Source: Isoetes taiwanensis (lineage: Eukaryota; Streptophyta; Lycopodiopsida; Isoetales; Isoetaceae). Taken from it: a stretch of DNA of 64,000 nucleotides. Made by a program: the position numbers and the translations under genes. The notes under the pieces were generated by a model. That model searched no databases, was not told where the DNA came from, and saw only the letters and a list, made by a program, of their open reading frames with translations. The number at the start of each line of letters is the position of its first letter. Positions within the stretch are counted from its first letter, which is position 1. The stretch covers positions 1,851,090 to 1,915,089 of the forward strand of contig JAJEKV010000055.1 in the NCBI GenBank assembly GCA_021234155.1. Reading direction: 5' to 3'. Shown here piece by piece: positions 33,330 to 45,677 of the stretch.

Positions 33330-33900
33330 CAATTACCAAAATTGGAGCAAAACTCAGTGTTTTTGGCCCCATCCCTCATAGAGTGCGCCAGGACCAAATT
33401 CGGCATTTTCGGACTAGCCTCTCGCGCACTGTGTGAGTAGTCGACCCCTACTTGTCCAAATGAAAGAAGTAAGGGCACAATCCGACCTAACGCGTCGAGA
33501 TAAGTAGGATTTGACCCTTAGTTTGCATATTTTTTGAGTCATCCTCGACCCAAATAGAGTCCCACCCCTCACAGAGTGCGCCAGGACCAAATCTGTCATT
33601 TTTGGATTAGCCTCTCGCTCACTGTGTGAGTGGTCAGACCAAAATTGACCCAACTGGCCCCAACTTTCTCCAAATTAGATGAAATTTCTTGCAATAGGAT
33701 CCTTAGAATGCATTCTTTAACCTAGTTTGCCTATGAATTGCATAGCATCATCTCGTAATCATAGATATTCCCAAACCCTAAATTTTTTCCAAATTAGGGT
33801 TTTGTCTATAAATAGGACCACAACCCTCATTTGCACCCTCCTCCCTTTGCTCCTCACTCCAAGGCAATTTTTCAGCTCCCGTTAGGCTCGTTATCCGCTT
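33330..33900 (+). mobile_element. Retroelement leader with two hairpin motifs
   Basis: Two copies of the 64-bp hairpin (33374-33437 and 33567-33630) share the sequence order of the LTR 1 leader but are diverged. AATTAGGGTTTTGTCTATAAATAGG follows near 33795. The sequence upstream is the 1.13 kb type repeat rather than the TGTGACG LTR, so it may belong to a related family. Confidence 0.6.
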
Positions 33901-33922
33901 GACAACCCCTAGAGCTTGAGCC

Positions 33923-35370
33923 CATGGCCATCGCAGCCGGTGAGGCGGAGGCGTATGCTTCTGAGTACCCAAGAGGCAAAGCGGGGAGGAAGATGAAGGA
34001 CGTGGGTGACGTGGAAGACATCATCGGCGTCGACCCCACTCAAGAAAGGCAATAGGCAGAGGAGGACCTTTCGAGCTTCGAGGAGGGATTAAGAGCAACA
34101 AGGACAGCTCCACCACTTGGGTTAGGCATTACCAGTCTAACCCCGGTCATCATCCAAGGAGAAGCATACCTGACCCTACACGACATTAAGAACCTTCTAG
34201 AGTGAAGGGACAGGGGCTACAGGATAGACGAGCTCCTACATCTTCTACGTCAACAACGTTGATGACTTCATCGACGAGGGATATCGGAGACTTCCCCCAC
34301 AAAGATAAGGGAGGCCCGGATGTACACTGGCCAATCATCAACAGATATATAAGCCTACACCGGCATCAGGCAGATGATGGCTCAGCAAAAGTTACAGCGA
34401 TCCAGAGCCGGATGGGAATTAGAGGAAAAACAATGAGTGCGCTCCTACCCAAAGACCTCGGCAAAGACACCAAATTTAACAGGTTAGGGGCAGCATCAAC
34501 TTAGCATCTTCTATTATTCGAAAAGGCAACTGATGAAGAGAACAACTCCCTTACGAGTGTAGCCAAAAGGAAGTGCACAACTTCAAGAGGCACCTCAAAG
34601 ATCTTCAGACATTGTGAAGGGGAAGCAATTATTGCCCGAGAACAAGATTAAGAAGCGTAATCAAACGCCAAGCATCAATGACAATCACATCCTTAGTTAG
34701 TATGTGAAGCAGAAGCAAGTTGTGCTGCAACCGACAGACATTGAAGAGCTCAAACATATCAAAGAGTCTACCAATCGAGCACGAGCTGAGGTACAAATAA
34801 GAGGATATAGATCTTCAACACCAACGCACTAGGAGGAACACAGACAACAATGCCATCGATGACGTGTGCACCTCGAGGGGAGACATCAAGCCTAATAGCT
34901 TTAATAGTATTTGTAATCATAATAGTGTAAGCTATATGACTTGCATGCGTATTTCCCTTTGTTATTCCCTCTCTCTCACGATAAATGATCAAAGAAAAGA
35001 GATGCCGGACAATTGGAAGGCGTGAAGCGAGCAACATCCTCAACACTTCTGTCAACATGCTACAGGACTCGAAGGATGAAGTTGGCACAACAATATCGGA
35101 TCTAGAGGCATCCTTTAGCCGCCAAGATGAAGAATTCAACGTGGAGGATGTTTCTCAACGAAACCACCTTCAGGCTTTTGGGAAGTAACATAGAAGATTT
35201 CAAGTGGTCAACTATGCCACCAAAACCATCAGCAATGGGAAGCCTCTAAAGAAGAAAGTTGACCTCTACATTGAGGAGGAGCTCAGAGTCTCGAGCAACT
35301 CGAAATAACGTTACCTTGCTGCTTCAAGAAGGCAACATGTGGATGAGATGCGAGCAAGATTGAGGAGCTA
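33923..35370 (+). pseudogene. Decayed gag-like reading frames downstream of the leader
   Basis: An ATG at 33923 opens ~43 codons (MAIAAGEAEAYASEYP...). Coding-like stretches follow at 34202-34504 and 34985-35330, where the frame continues past one stop with balanced charged composition. Position behind a retroelement leader suggests gag or the gag-pol junction. No zinc knuckle or protease motif is visible, so the assignment rests on context. Confidence 0.35.
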
Positions 35371-35401
35371 TGATCATATAGTCGAGTATGATAGGGTTTA
35401 T

Positions 35402-35950
35402 CATTAGGGATTTTTGAGATCATAAAAGGGCCTTCTAAGAACCGCTGATTAACCTATATGAACTACCAATCGGAAAAAGCAGGCGGTAATCCGATCGGCC
35501 AAAGCAGATTATAACTAACTCATCGGATCACATTTTTCTAGCATAAGTGTTGATAGAAAGTCTAAATGAGCTTTGTTTGGTGCAATAGATAGATCTCATT
35601 GAGATCTTTCCAACCTTGATGGTCTTGCATATCTTTTAGCCCCGTAGGATAGTAAAAAATGGTAAAAACCATATTTTTTGGAGTTTTGACAATTATAAGT
35701 GGTTAAAATATGTGCAAAGCATCTAAGGTTGGAAAGATCGCAACGAGATCTATCTATTGCACTAAATGAGAGCTCATTTGGACTTTTCTATCAATAGTTA
35801 TGCTAGAAAATATGATTCAGTGAGTTAGTTATAACAGTTTTGCTGACTGGACCCATCAGGCTCTGATTTCTGATTGGTAGTTCATTTATCTTCATTTGGC
35901 TTAGTTGGCATGTTTTGAAGGCTCTTTTTTAATCTAAAAAAACCCTAATG
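35402..35950. mobile_element. Foldback element of ~549 bp with ~230-bp inverted arms
   Basis: The left end CATTAGGG (35402) pairs with CCCTAATG (35943-35950). Further matches run inward: AACTACCAATC / GATTGGTAGTT, AGTTATAACTAACTCA-type sequence, ATAGATAGATCTC / GAGATCTATCTAT, and TTTCCAACCTTGATG / TTGGAAAGAT-type sequence. Only the centre (about 35625-35715) is unpaired. It is non-coding and MITE-like. Confidence 0.8.
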
Positions 35951-37264
35951 GGATGATGACATCTATAATGGGATTGGAAGGCATTTCCGGATTTTCTCGT
36001 GAAAGGATTGCCCCAAGTTGAGCTAAGCCTCAACGGTTGGGAAGGAAATGCATAGGAGTAACTAAAATTATACATGATTGTTAACAGACATCCAACATAT
36101 TGAAACCACTTGGTGAGATTGATCACCTCGCTAAGAAGGAATCATTACTAGGATAATTGTTGACCATGTATAAAGCCAGTACCTCCAAGGAATAATCCAA
36201 TTGAATGAAAAGAAATAATCTAACAAGTCCGGCCAACTTGTTATGATGACATCAATTCAATTGATAGGAATATTCCAAGAGAGTAAATAACTAAGAAAGG
36301 GGGATATTTAGAATATAAAATTGAATAATACATGAAAGGCACATCTAAAATAAAGCACATTAATCACATAGCCTTTTGTGACAAAAGGAATTGTCATGAT
36401 GATAAAACCTTGTAATTTAGAATTGTTCTAAATAATTCAGTAACTCGTCGCTTAAGAATAGATATGTTAAACATGATGGCTGCATCCATCATAAACGGTT
36501 AAATATGTTAGCTAAGGCTAGTGAATTAATGCATTAGTTAGAATCATATAGCCTCTTAAGGTAGATAGAATAGTTGAGATGTTATGACAACATCAATTGA
36601 GGGGATATGATACATTGAGGTGTAGGACCATTTTCTTATGAAGAAAGTGGGGGGCTCAATCTTAGGACTGAACCTACCTATATCTTAGGGGTTGAATCGT
36701 CATCAAATTAGTCGACCCTTAGAATAGAATTCCTTCCGCAAGTAGCCAAAGCAATTAGGAAAGCAAAGCAAAGCCAATTGCACCAAAGCAATTGCGGAAG
36801 AGCGAATTAATGGAAACAATACAACGGCCAAGTCGACTCCAAATTAGTCGACACCGATGGATGCAACAACTAAGGTGGGGAGAGGCTTTGCATAATAGAT
36901 AGAATGCATCATGGGAAAAGCATAATTTTCTTACGCCATGATCATTTGCCTGCATTCACACCTAGGAATGAGCTAGTAGCCTAGCTCTTAATTAAATTAT
37001 TCAGGGTTGTGAACCCCTTATAACCACATAAACTATATAATCTTAAGTATACTATTATGCAGGGCATTGATAGCACTCCATTGATAGCATTGTATCATAA
37101 GCTTTAATGTCTTGTTGATAAAGTATATGTTCATAATAACTGCATAGATAACTTTGTCTTGTGTAGATATCTTAGTATCGAGACAAAGTAAGATAATAAT
37201 TACATAAAATCTTAGTTAAACATTCGCAAGGATGTAATTCTGGCTGTAATTCTGGTAATTCTGC
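35951..37264. other. No gene seen
   Basis: AT-rich sequence without recognisable frames. Phrases such as AATTAGTCGAC recur at 36706 and 36843. Confidence 0.45.
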
Positions 37265-37860
37265 GGATGGGACGCAGTTACTTTGGCCCAAGTGAAAACT
37301 GGTCATTATCATGCACACATAAATCCCACTTTGGTACCAGGGCCCCAAGCTTATTTGCTTGCTTCATTGTCCAGGAACAAGCTTGTAGCTATTGCATCAA
37401 TTCGCACGGGGTCCCACAGGCTATGGATTGAGACAGGTAGATGGGAGCGGCCGCAATTGCCGCGAGAAGCGAGACTATGTGCCTGTTGCCAGTTACAGGT
37501 TATTGAAGATGAAAGCCATACTCTTCTGAGTTGCCCTGCTTTTGAGATAGTCCGGAATCATTTTTCGACCTTAGCATTCCATTCCACGCTTCCACAACTT
37601 CTCAGCGCACCATCTGTGCATGACTTGGCATTATACATACTTGAGGTTCTAGATAAACGTCTGCAATTACTGAGCCCTCAGTAGTCATTATCTAAGCTTG
37701 TCTAGTATCATCATTACTGCAAAGGTTTTTCCCTTGAAAACCTTTCGAGGCAGGGGTTTTTTAATCCTAGTAGTAATGATTATACTAGCCCATTGTATGG
37801 GTCCCATGACCTATTGGTCTCCGTGGACGTTAAAAAAACTATTCTATTCTATTCTATTCA
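37265..37860 (+). mobile_element. 3' end of a LINE with a (TATTC)n tail
   Basis: The frame at 37283-37684 ends in a zinc-knuckle region, CACCQLQVIEDESHTLLSCP, followed by EIVRNHF. This matches the C/C/H/C pattern at the C-terminus of plant non-LTR reverse transcriptases (C..C....E.E.H.L..C). About 170 bp of 3' UTR follows, and then ATTCTATTCTATTCTATTC at ~37842-37860, the short-repeat tail seen in some LINE clades instead of poly(A). The polymerase part is missing, so the copy is dead on arrival. Confidence 0.7.
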
Positions 37861-38435
37861 TAGGGTCTTGACAAATATAATAAGAATTTGTCTATCTTTC
37901 CATAAGTATAGCAACTATAAAGTATATACATGTAAGGTTGATACATCACCAACCAAGTAGCGAGCGAGAGTCACACGCTCAACACTTGGATCTGATGATA
38001 TAAACCCCAGCCATATGATAAATAATTAAAATACTTTTCAAAATATTGTATGATGACATATCTTAAAGGTCGTAAAGTTATCATATAACAGCTAGTTAAA
38101 TATAATACTGTTGGAAGCAATATATCCAATACTACTATAATGTTAATATAAAAAATATTACCGTAAGGTAATTAATATAATTGCATGCATTAAGGGAAGT
38201 CCAGCAGGGATCATGCAGGGGTCCAAGACTGTAATGCTTATTTAAGACGTTAACGGATTCTAGCCGACATGCAACAGTTGGTGAAGGGAATACGAAGATA
38301 TCTTCTAGCAGCAGGAAGCCGGCAGAAGTGCATAGATGAAGCTCTGCATCGGCGATTACAGCATCGGCGATTAGGCTGAAGCTCTGCATCGACGATTAGC
38401 GGACAAGTTGGCTAAAGCTTTGCATCGACAATTGC
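37861..38435. repeat. Short degenerate ~30-50 bp repeats, otherwise nothing
   Basis: GCTCTGCATCGGCGATTA, GCATCGGCGATTAGGC, GCTCTGCATCGACGATTAGC and GCTTTGCATCGACAATTG follow one another at 38340-38432. The rest of the interval has no feature. Confidence 0.5.
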
Positions 38436-38835
38436 AAGAAGCTTGCTCCAAGATGGGTTGGACCATTCAGGATAACCAAAAGAGTAGGTAACCAATCCTA
38501 TAAGTTGGACCTGCCAGCACACTTGAAGATCCATAGTGTTTTCCAAGTAAGTCTCCTAAAGAAACACACTCCTAATCCAGCGGAAGTATTGGAGACACCA
38601 AAGTTACTGGAAATGATGGACGATCACCTTGAGATTGTTCCAGAGGTTCTTCTTGTCAGATCCTATAAGAAGACAAAGATCTCAATTCTCCAATACCTAG
38701 TGAAAGGGACACTTACCAGTGAAAGACGCTACGTGGGCACTACAAATAGATCTTGAGAAGCAGTACCCACAACTCATGGAGCAATGCAAGGGTCGACTCG
38801 TCACCAAAGTAGTCAACACCGAACCGATAGGTGAG
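38436..38835 (+). pseudogene. Ty3/gypsy pol 3' end (integrase C-terminus, possible chromodomain)
   Basis: Translation gives PRWVGPFRITKRVGNQSYK at ~38450, then LDLPAHLKIHSVFQVSLLKK in the frame at 38505-38756, then ...VPEVLLVRSYKKTK and, after frameshifts, EKQYPQLMEQ near 38760. The first part is the GPF/Y module and the HxVFHVSLLK signature that ends Ty3/gypsy integrases. The segment after it has the position and length of a chromodomain. It is disrupted by stops and a frameshift. The expected 3' LTR is found at 48.3 kb, beyond the inserted inverted-repeat element. Confidence 0.8.
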
Positions 38836-39341
38836 TGAAGGTAGATTAAAAAGTCTACTTCCGTCCCACGGAAGTAGACGATCTTGAGAGATAAGAGGTC
38901 ATTCAGGTACGCATTGATAGGAAAGCACCTCTAGTCAATGCCTACTACGGGAAGGACGCCATCCTTCACGCCCAAATACGGGAAGGACACCACCCTTCAC
39001 GCCAAAGGCAACTAAAGTTGTAGGCATGAGTGATCATCCTAGGCATGATAGGGCGCTGTCTCCACGGCCAAGATGGAAGAAACATAATCTTCCTACGCCG
39101 GGAGATTAGCCTTGCATCCATATAAATTGTAATTAATGGTGGTTCCCTAACAACCAACTTTATAATAAATAAATGTGTATTAACGTAGTGTTGGATCGGC
39201 AGGCCAATAGAATGATCTAAGGGACAGGAGGGTCGCACTGCGAAGACTTGCAACACATATTTGTTTGTCGTAATGTGTTGCAAGGAGATCAAATGGATTT
39301 TAATTTATAGAATTTTGAAACTATGTTTATAATAATAAACA
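38836..39341 (+). other. 3' UTR of the gypsy element up to the insertion
   Basis: No frame. A short near-palindrome TCTACTTCCGT/ACGGAAGTAGA lies at 38858-38879. Confidence 0.45.
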
Positions 39342-39879
39342 AAGTTTAAAATGAAACGCACTTATTTGCTGGAAACGCACTTCAAAAGGAATCTTTGAAA
39401 GATTCCCTAAAATTCCCTTAAAAAAGTCCATTTTTAAGATTTTTTTGTGACAGGTGTGACAATTTAAGTAATTTAGGTACCATTTTTGAGGGGTTGATTG
39501 AACATAACTTTCGTGCGAAAATTTTAAATAGCAATTTTCATCCTCCTAAACTAGAACAAAAAATAGTTACTTTTATAAAGTGTAGCAAAAAAGGGGCAAT
39601 AAAAAAAATAGCAAGGGTAGTAGAGTGACAAAGAAGTGATATATTCAAGGTTGTGAAAATTGTACAAAATTATGAACAAAATTGTCAAAAATATAGGACA
39701 TTTTGACAGACAATCATCACCTGCACTTTCTGTTCTTTACATGTTCGAGTCATCGGACAAACTTACATTTTGCAGCAAGATCAGGATGCATCTCATCCTC
39801 TGACTCATTTATTCCCTGATCACTCGAGCCTTCATCCTCAGCTTCACTCTCGAAGACGGATGTACTTTCGAGCGATCTT

Positions 39880-42260
39880 CTTCCTCACTTGTCTACAAGT
39901 GAGTCTTCATCATCATCTTTTTGGCCACCTTTTTGGCTTGTTTGTCTAATCCACATGCCCGACCTTATTAAAGTTTGAGTGACCATACGTAACTTATTAG
40001 CAGCAGTCAGAACAAAGTCATATGCAAGAACCTTTACTTCAGTTAGATCTATGACAGCAGTGCTTGCTTTGGACTTAGCTCTCTTTCCCACTCCTGTTTT
40101 TACCATCTCCAAAGTATAACTCCCACTGAAAGCATTGGCAGCAGTCGTTCTCATCCAGTGCACTTTTAATTGAGTGGGAATTCCATCCTCTCTTGTTACC
40201 TCCAGTACTTTAGCTAGCCGAATGGCCTCCCCAGTTCATCATTATCAGGTGGGACAGCTATGAGCATTCCTTTTACGAATCTCGAGGCCCTGAACCGGAT
40301 ACTCGAGCAACTTGTTGTCTTGTGCGTCTAGGGCGGTGTACATGACTCTGTCATCTTCATCTGAGCTAGCCAATATCTCTACATGTTCCTCTTGATTCTC
40401 AACTTGCAGGGAGGGTTTGCCTAGATGGCCCGGTTGAATGTAAATCGGTCTTCGACCTTGTAATGAAGCTTGCAACATGTCACGTTGCCGAGAAAAATTG
40501 AGGCCACCATAAAGCATCTGCCTCCCAAAGTGGTTAGAGCGAGACTGAATACTTGTCTCAATACAATCCAATGATTTATTTGAGTCAAATGCTCTTCCCT
40601 CCTTTTTACTCTTTGTGATTTCTTTCAAGCTTTTTTAGAGGCATTTGCTCTGCCCGAGAGCATGGAACTAGTATTGGGGATGTTGCGAATGAATTGAATA
40701 CACTCTGGCTGGCCGCCATCGAAAAGGATGTGGCATATTTCTTTCCTTGTAAGATGGCCTTGCCATCTACAAGTGAAATTTTGATCTGATGCTGAAATGT
40801 AATGTTTCTCAAGGGCTCAATAGCCGCGGTGACCTAGTTGATCTCTCCGAAAAATCCATTCCTTGAAATCATAAGTTTCTTCCAATAACTCGATGTCTGG
40901 ACGAGGATTGTAGGAATCTTGGATGACCTCAATCATGGCTGGCAGGCTTAGAGCTTTTTTTTAAAGCAAGGCGTTTAGAGAACCTCTTGAACATCTGATC
41001 AATTTGGTGGGTGTGTATGACCAACAAGCAGGAAACCAATCTTCACCTTCTTGAAGATTTATTTCTCTACTAGCATAGCACAGTAAGCAAACAACGCCTG
41101 ATTCTTATTTTCCCTTGTCGTGTTATCTAGCTGAAGATACAGAACCGGCGGTATATGTTCTAGATTGGAAAGAAGCTTATTCAATATTGTGATAGTGAGA
41201 TTTGGATCAGCATGAATGTTTGGATAATTCAAAAATGCCTTGCAAGATAGTTTTCCATTAAATACCATAGCACCAACAACATGCAGATGTATGAAATCTT
41301 CTTCAGCAGCATCCTTAGGCACATTGACAAAATGTGGTAGGGTGGTCTTCTTCTGGTCCATTCCATCAATAACAACTGATATGTAGTTGAGTGGTTGTTC
41401 CAGTGCTTTCTTCCTATGTTTTGTCAATTTTCTCCTTTCCAAAGATTGTTGTTCTCTGTGCTTGTTCAGTTTCTCCTTCAATGCATCTGAAAGGAAAATA
41501 TGTTTAGGAAAGAACCTACTTTTAAGTAGAACTAGGCAAGAACACGTCCTGGAAGCTTACTTTTAGTGTGAAGTGTCCTTGCATTTTGTCTCCTCGAGCT
41601 TTTAATTGAGCATGTAGCACAAACAGAGACATCCTATGCTTTCTAGGAATGGACACGCTGAAAACTCTTTTTTCGAGCCGCACGGTAAAGTAAGAGTAGC
41701 GGACAAAAGCGTTCTCCGCCTCAACACACATCTCCTTATAATTATCGTAGACTTCTTGTTTCGGTGAAATTGTCACTCAAGTGGTACATAGGGCTATTAG
41801 GGAGTTTCTCACAAGACTCCTTAAAGAAACCTTCCATCCGGAAACACATTGAAGGGCATGAATTCTGGATATGCCTCTGAATGGCGGTAGTCATTGATGC
41901 CCGGATTCTTGTCAAGCCTTTTTCTTGAGGCGGTCAAGTTAGATCTGCTGCCTAAAGCATGAATCAATTTGAAGGCCGTTTGACGGTGTGGCCACCAGTA
42001 TGTAAAAGTAAACTTCTCACCATCATCGGCCTAATATTGAAGACTAAGTAGCCCCTTTGGTCTAGCGAGTCATTGAACTAAACTATCACGAATCAACCTC
42101 AATTCCTTTAGTCCAATCTTAAGCAAACAACGTTGAGAACAACGATTAACTTTGTATGTGTTGCCCGCAAGTGAGCCTAGGCCCATGAGTTTCTTTCTTC
42201 TAACAGTTGTACATGCTTTCTTGTGTAAGTTACGTTTAAGATTCTTACTTGCGGGGCTTT
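39880..42260 (-). pseudogene. DUF7869-like transposon-associated protein, frameshifted
   Basis: Reading right to left, a basic Cys-containing segment near 42200-42100 (NRCSQRCLLKIGLKELRLIRD) is followed by a piece with DKNPGINDYRHSEAYPEF (~41,900). Then come the frames at 41522-41776 and 41059-41481. The latter carries the hallmark LDNTTRENKNQ preceded by VVIDGMDQKK and HVVGAMVFNG, which are the acidic motifs of DUF7869 and resemble an RNase H-like fold. The frames at 40606-40812, 40245-40628 and 39885-40163 continue with DDELGRPFG-type and VHWMRTT sequence, a small C-terminal domain. DUF7869 proteins are, as far as I know, multicopy in non-flowering plants and some animals and have no established function. 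A transposase role is inference from the acidic motifs and the terminal repeats. Stops and frameshifts show decay, or unmarked introns. Confidence 0.6.
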
Positions 42261-42890
42261 GAATTCAAACAAGGAGTCTTGTGGCTTTGGTAGGTCCTCG
42301 CCCGAGATCAACATGAGGTGTTTCTTAAATGCGAGAGATCAACTTGAGGTGTACTTGTAGATGCTGATAGGTTTGGTGTGTGCAAGTCCCGGGGGAGGTG
42401 CTTTCCCTCTCTCTGGGAAAAAGTAATCGAGGTTGGTGGCGTGGTTGACCAGCTCCCGAAGTGTCGTGAGAACACGGGGAGTTGCGTGTCATTGACCGCC
42501 CCACTTGTTGTAGTACCATTTAGCGAAATTGATGGAGTTGGCGTGATTTGCCTCCTCGGGATTTAGCCTACGGTGGACTAAGGGGCGGCGATAAATAAAA
42601 TGAAGTGGAGAAGGTAGTCCGACCTCTCTAGCCCGAGGTGGGGTAAAAGCGCATTGGTGGGGCGCATTTAATGCGTTCGGGGCGGTGTGATGGAGTAAAT
42701 TGAACAGTGGTGGAAGCCGAGGTGGGCGTCTTTGAGTAAACTCAACAGAGCCGGGGTTTGAATATCGAGAGGCATTTCGAGGCTACTTTCGGTGTCGGTT
42801 GAGGGGGTGTGAATGTCATTGCGGAGGAAGCTTTCGAATCAGACTTGAGGCTCTCGGTTCTTTTTTTCTCGAGCCATACTCGAGAAAGGT
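42261..42890. other. Intergenic, 5' side of the DUF7869-like gene
   Basis: G-rich sequence without a convincing frame. It may hold the start of the minus-strand gene. Confidence 0.4.
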
Positions 42891-42898
42891 AGCATCCA

Positions 42899-43690
42899 AC
42901 TTGTATAAATTTATCTGACGAAGAGCAGATGGTAAAAGTTTACAGGGGATGGTATAAATTTATACAGAGAAGGCAAACTTGTAGAAGCTGGTTTGTATAA
43001 ATTTATCTGAGAGATGGTATAAATTTATACTGGAGGAGGAAGACACGGTATAAATTTATCTGAAAACTCACAGACACTTGTATTGGAATCTTTATGGAGA
43101 AACGCTTATACCTAAAATCGGCACTTAGCGGGGGTACTTAAGCCCGGCGCCCGGCCACCCTATTTTTTCCATATACGCAGCTTCGAGTCGAAGGCGCCAA
43201 GGGTCCATTTATATACCCCCTTTATTTGCTCTCCCAACCTCTATACGCTAGTCCATACGGTCATGGCCAATGTAAGTCTACTTTCCGCATCGTTTTAGTT
43301 TCTCTTTGGTTTTAATCGCTAGAGTGTAAGCCCTTCACGGTATAAATTTATACCGCCGTTAACCGAGCATATAAATTTTTATCGCCCGTCTTCGGCAGAT
43401 AAATTTATACGCTCCGCAGCACTTAGCGAATCGCTAGTGCTTTGGAGCGTATAAATTTATACCGCTTCGGACGGGCGTATAAATTGCCTTAACCAACGGG
43501 TGGTATAAATTTATACCGCCCGATCCACACCCCTCGGTGTTGCGGGCGGTATAAATTTATACCGCCGTTAACGAACCGTATAAATTTATATCGCCCGTTA
43601 ACGAGCGGTATAAATTTATCCGCTCGAGCACTTGCGATATAAATTTATACCGCCTCGTTATACAGGCCAGATATAAATTTATACCGCTCG
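42899..43690. repeat. Main cluster of GGTATAAATTTATACC palindromes between the divergent genes
   Basis: About 16 copies of TATAAATTTATA with flanking GG/CC or CTG variants occur here, for example at 42951, 43017, 43340, 43447, 43503, 43550 and 43638, mostly 25-45 bp apart. More lie at 44308 and 45400-45610 (seven), 46678-46835 (five) and 47589, giving about 30 in all inside the element and none that I found outside it. The core is a perfect 16-bp palindrome. Confidence 0.9.
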
Positions 43691-43911
43691 AGAACCGTTT
43701 TAAATCCTTGACGTCTAGTGCTCAACGAATGGTCCCGAACCTTAATATTTTGCTAATATTGTTGTGTTTTTAGCTTAAATGACACAAATGAAGTGTTAAT
43801 TTAGTGTGGATTTTATGCCCTTTCATCCTCTTTTTCTACTGTTTTTGTGTTTCAAAAATTCGAAAAATGTTCAGTTTCTTGTATAAAAATGGTTTTTTTT
43901 GCGCATTACAG

Positions 43912-44279
43912 TGGCCCTAAGATCAAGTTTGTACTCGGAGGGTCATCATCAAAGGCTGCACCACCAGAGCCACAGACTTATGAACTAAAGGATCAGACTT
44001 GGTACGTCCACAGGGGCGCAAGAGAGAGCAAACCTACTGAAGCGTACCTTTACTTGTGCAAACAATCAGGGAAGGGCAAGTTCAAGTCTGATGATTATTA
44101 CCCTGCTGGCGAAATTATAAGCCTTGTTGCTACAGAGAACGATGATGAAGTTTTAATGCAGTGCAACCATGACAAGGGCCCCGTCTACTATGTTCTGAAT
44201 ACCAGAATGCTTAGAATAAGCATGTGCAAGCCTAAAGGCGTGCCGATTACATTCTGCGGACAATTACAAGAACGGCTTT
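43912..44279 (+). CDS. Exon of the ParB/methyltransferase gene: N-terminal unknown domain
   Basis: An acceptor (GCGCATTACAG) precedes 43912 and a donor (GTAAGTTATT) follows 44279. The exon encodes ~122 residues without interruption: a basic start (GPKIKFVLGGSSSKAAPPEP), then YELKDQTWYVHRG, YLYLCKQSGKGKFKSDDYYP, and GPVYYVLNTRMLRI. The alternating beta-strand pattern with aromatic residues suggests a small beta-barrel, perhaps of the BAH or SH3 type. I cannot confirm a family. Such domains often bind chromatin and would fit a chromatin-directed methyltransferase. Confidence 0.55.
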
Positions 44280-44394
44280 GTAAGTTATTCTTAGTTGCTT
44301 TCCTCGTATAAATTTATACCGCCTATTCTCTTAACTTAACCCCGCATTACGTGATCGTAGTAGAAATTTTGATGTCGTAGTCTTTGTCTGACGA

Positions 44395-44680
44395 AAAAGT
44401 GTTGGTCAAGGGTCTATGGTACCCCGTAATATCAAGAGGAAGTAGTAGAGGAAGAGGAAGAGGAAGAGGAAGAGGAAGAGGAAGAGGAAGAGGAAGAGGA
44501 GGAACCAGTCACCACAAAGGGAAAGGGTAGGAAGTTTTCATTGGTAGTAGATACACGACCTCCTACCAAGAAAAAGCCTAGAATCACAAAGACCTTGACT
44601 ATAAACGAGTCGTCAGAAGCACTTGAAAGGCTCCCCGAGCGGTATCGTTAGAAGCCCGCGGAGATAAGTCGAGTGCTATT
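44395..44680 (+). CDS. Acidic linker exon of the ParB/methyltransferase gene
   Basis: A (GAGGAA)n run at 44445-44505 encodes ~19 consecutive Glu residues. It is followed by PVTTKGKGRKF and TRPPTKKKPRITK, a basic stretch that could be a nuclear localisation signal. One stop occurs near the start of the region, and the splice borders are not certain. Confidence 0.45.
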
Positions 44681-44876
44681 CTAAAGCGGGTTAATGAAAC
44701 CAAAGCTGCCAAGCGGACCATTTCTTTGACACTAAGCACTATTAAGAGGCCACCAAAAATGAAGATGGGGTCCGAGTGCTTCAGGTCCGAAAAGTTGTCT
44801 GCGCACATGTGGCTATCCTTAAGCAAAGAATGAGAAGGAATCCTCATGCCCATGTGTCGCCACTAGTTGTGATGGT

Positions 44877-45113
44877 GGGCCAGTAAGTCGATTACACCAA
44901 TTAAAAGACTACAAGAAGGCAGATTTTGAAGATTACACCTATTATGTTCTTGGAGGCACACATAGTTATAAAGCAAGAAAAGAACTTTCAAAAGAAGAAA
45001 GCCGTAATGAAGTCTGGAAGAGCGTGGAAGCACATATCTATGTGGGGGTGATGACGAAGAGGCAAAAGTCATTGCCGTGGTGAGTCACAATCTCGACAAT
45101 GACTTCGACTAAA
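44877..45113 (+). pseudogene. ParB/sulfiredoxin-like segment
   Basis: The frame from ~44880 reads PVSRLHQLKDYKKADFED and then YYVLGGTHSYKARKEL, followed by VEAHIYVGV and, after a one-base frameshift at ~45050, EEAKVIAVVSHNLDND. The GGTHSYKARKEL motif matches the GGCHR-helix motif of the ParB/sulfiredoxin fold, and the following strand and helix order (hIYV.v...eA..iA...N) also agrees. In bacteria and phages ParB-like domains occur fused to or next to DNA methyltransferases. The arginine of GGCHR is replaced by Ser here, so catalytic or CTP-binding activity is doubtful. The single frameshift could be decay or an assembly error. Confidence 0.55.
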
Positions 45114-45677
45114 GATGAGCCTAATAGACAAGATTAAACTTCATGCACCCAGAGTACGGATTTCAAACAAGTGCATGGAGAGGACTTCAAAACAAAAAGA
45201 ACAAGCTTCAAGAGCTTGAGAAGCCCAGTGACCAGTCTTTGCCTCAGTTATGATTCGGATAAGAAACCCATTATGGCTGTCAAACAATACGATAACTACT
45301 TTCAGCTAGCTTTCAGAGATGGTCAAGTAAGTAAAAGCTTCAATTCAATCTTTTGTAGTATGTTTAGCGTAGTTAGAAGCTTGTAATAGCCTAATGACGG
45401 TATAAAATTTATCCGTGCCCCGCCAGCGGTTTAATTTTTTTTTGCGGCCGTGATATAAATTTATCCGGAGTGCACGGCAGCGGTATAAATTTATCACGGT
45501 GTGCACGGCGTGATATAAATTCATACCGCCGCCGGGCGCGGTATAAATTTATCTGCGACCAGGCACGCGGTATAAATTTATCTGCGCCGCACCCTCTAAA
45601 TTTATACCGCGTGACGCACCGCACCGTGGGCCATCCTCTTACGCCATTTAACACTAAACTTCGTTTGACCATTTACA

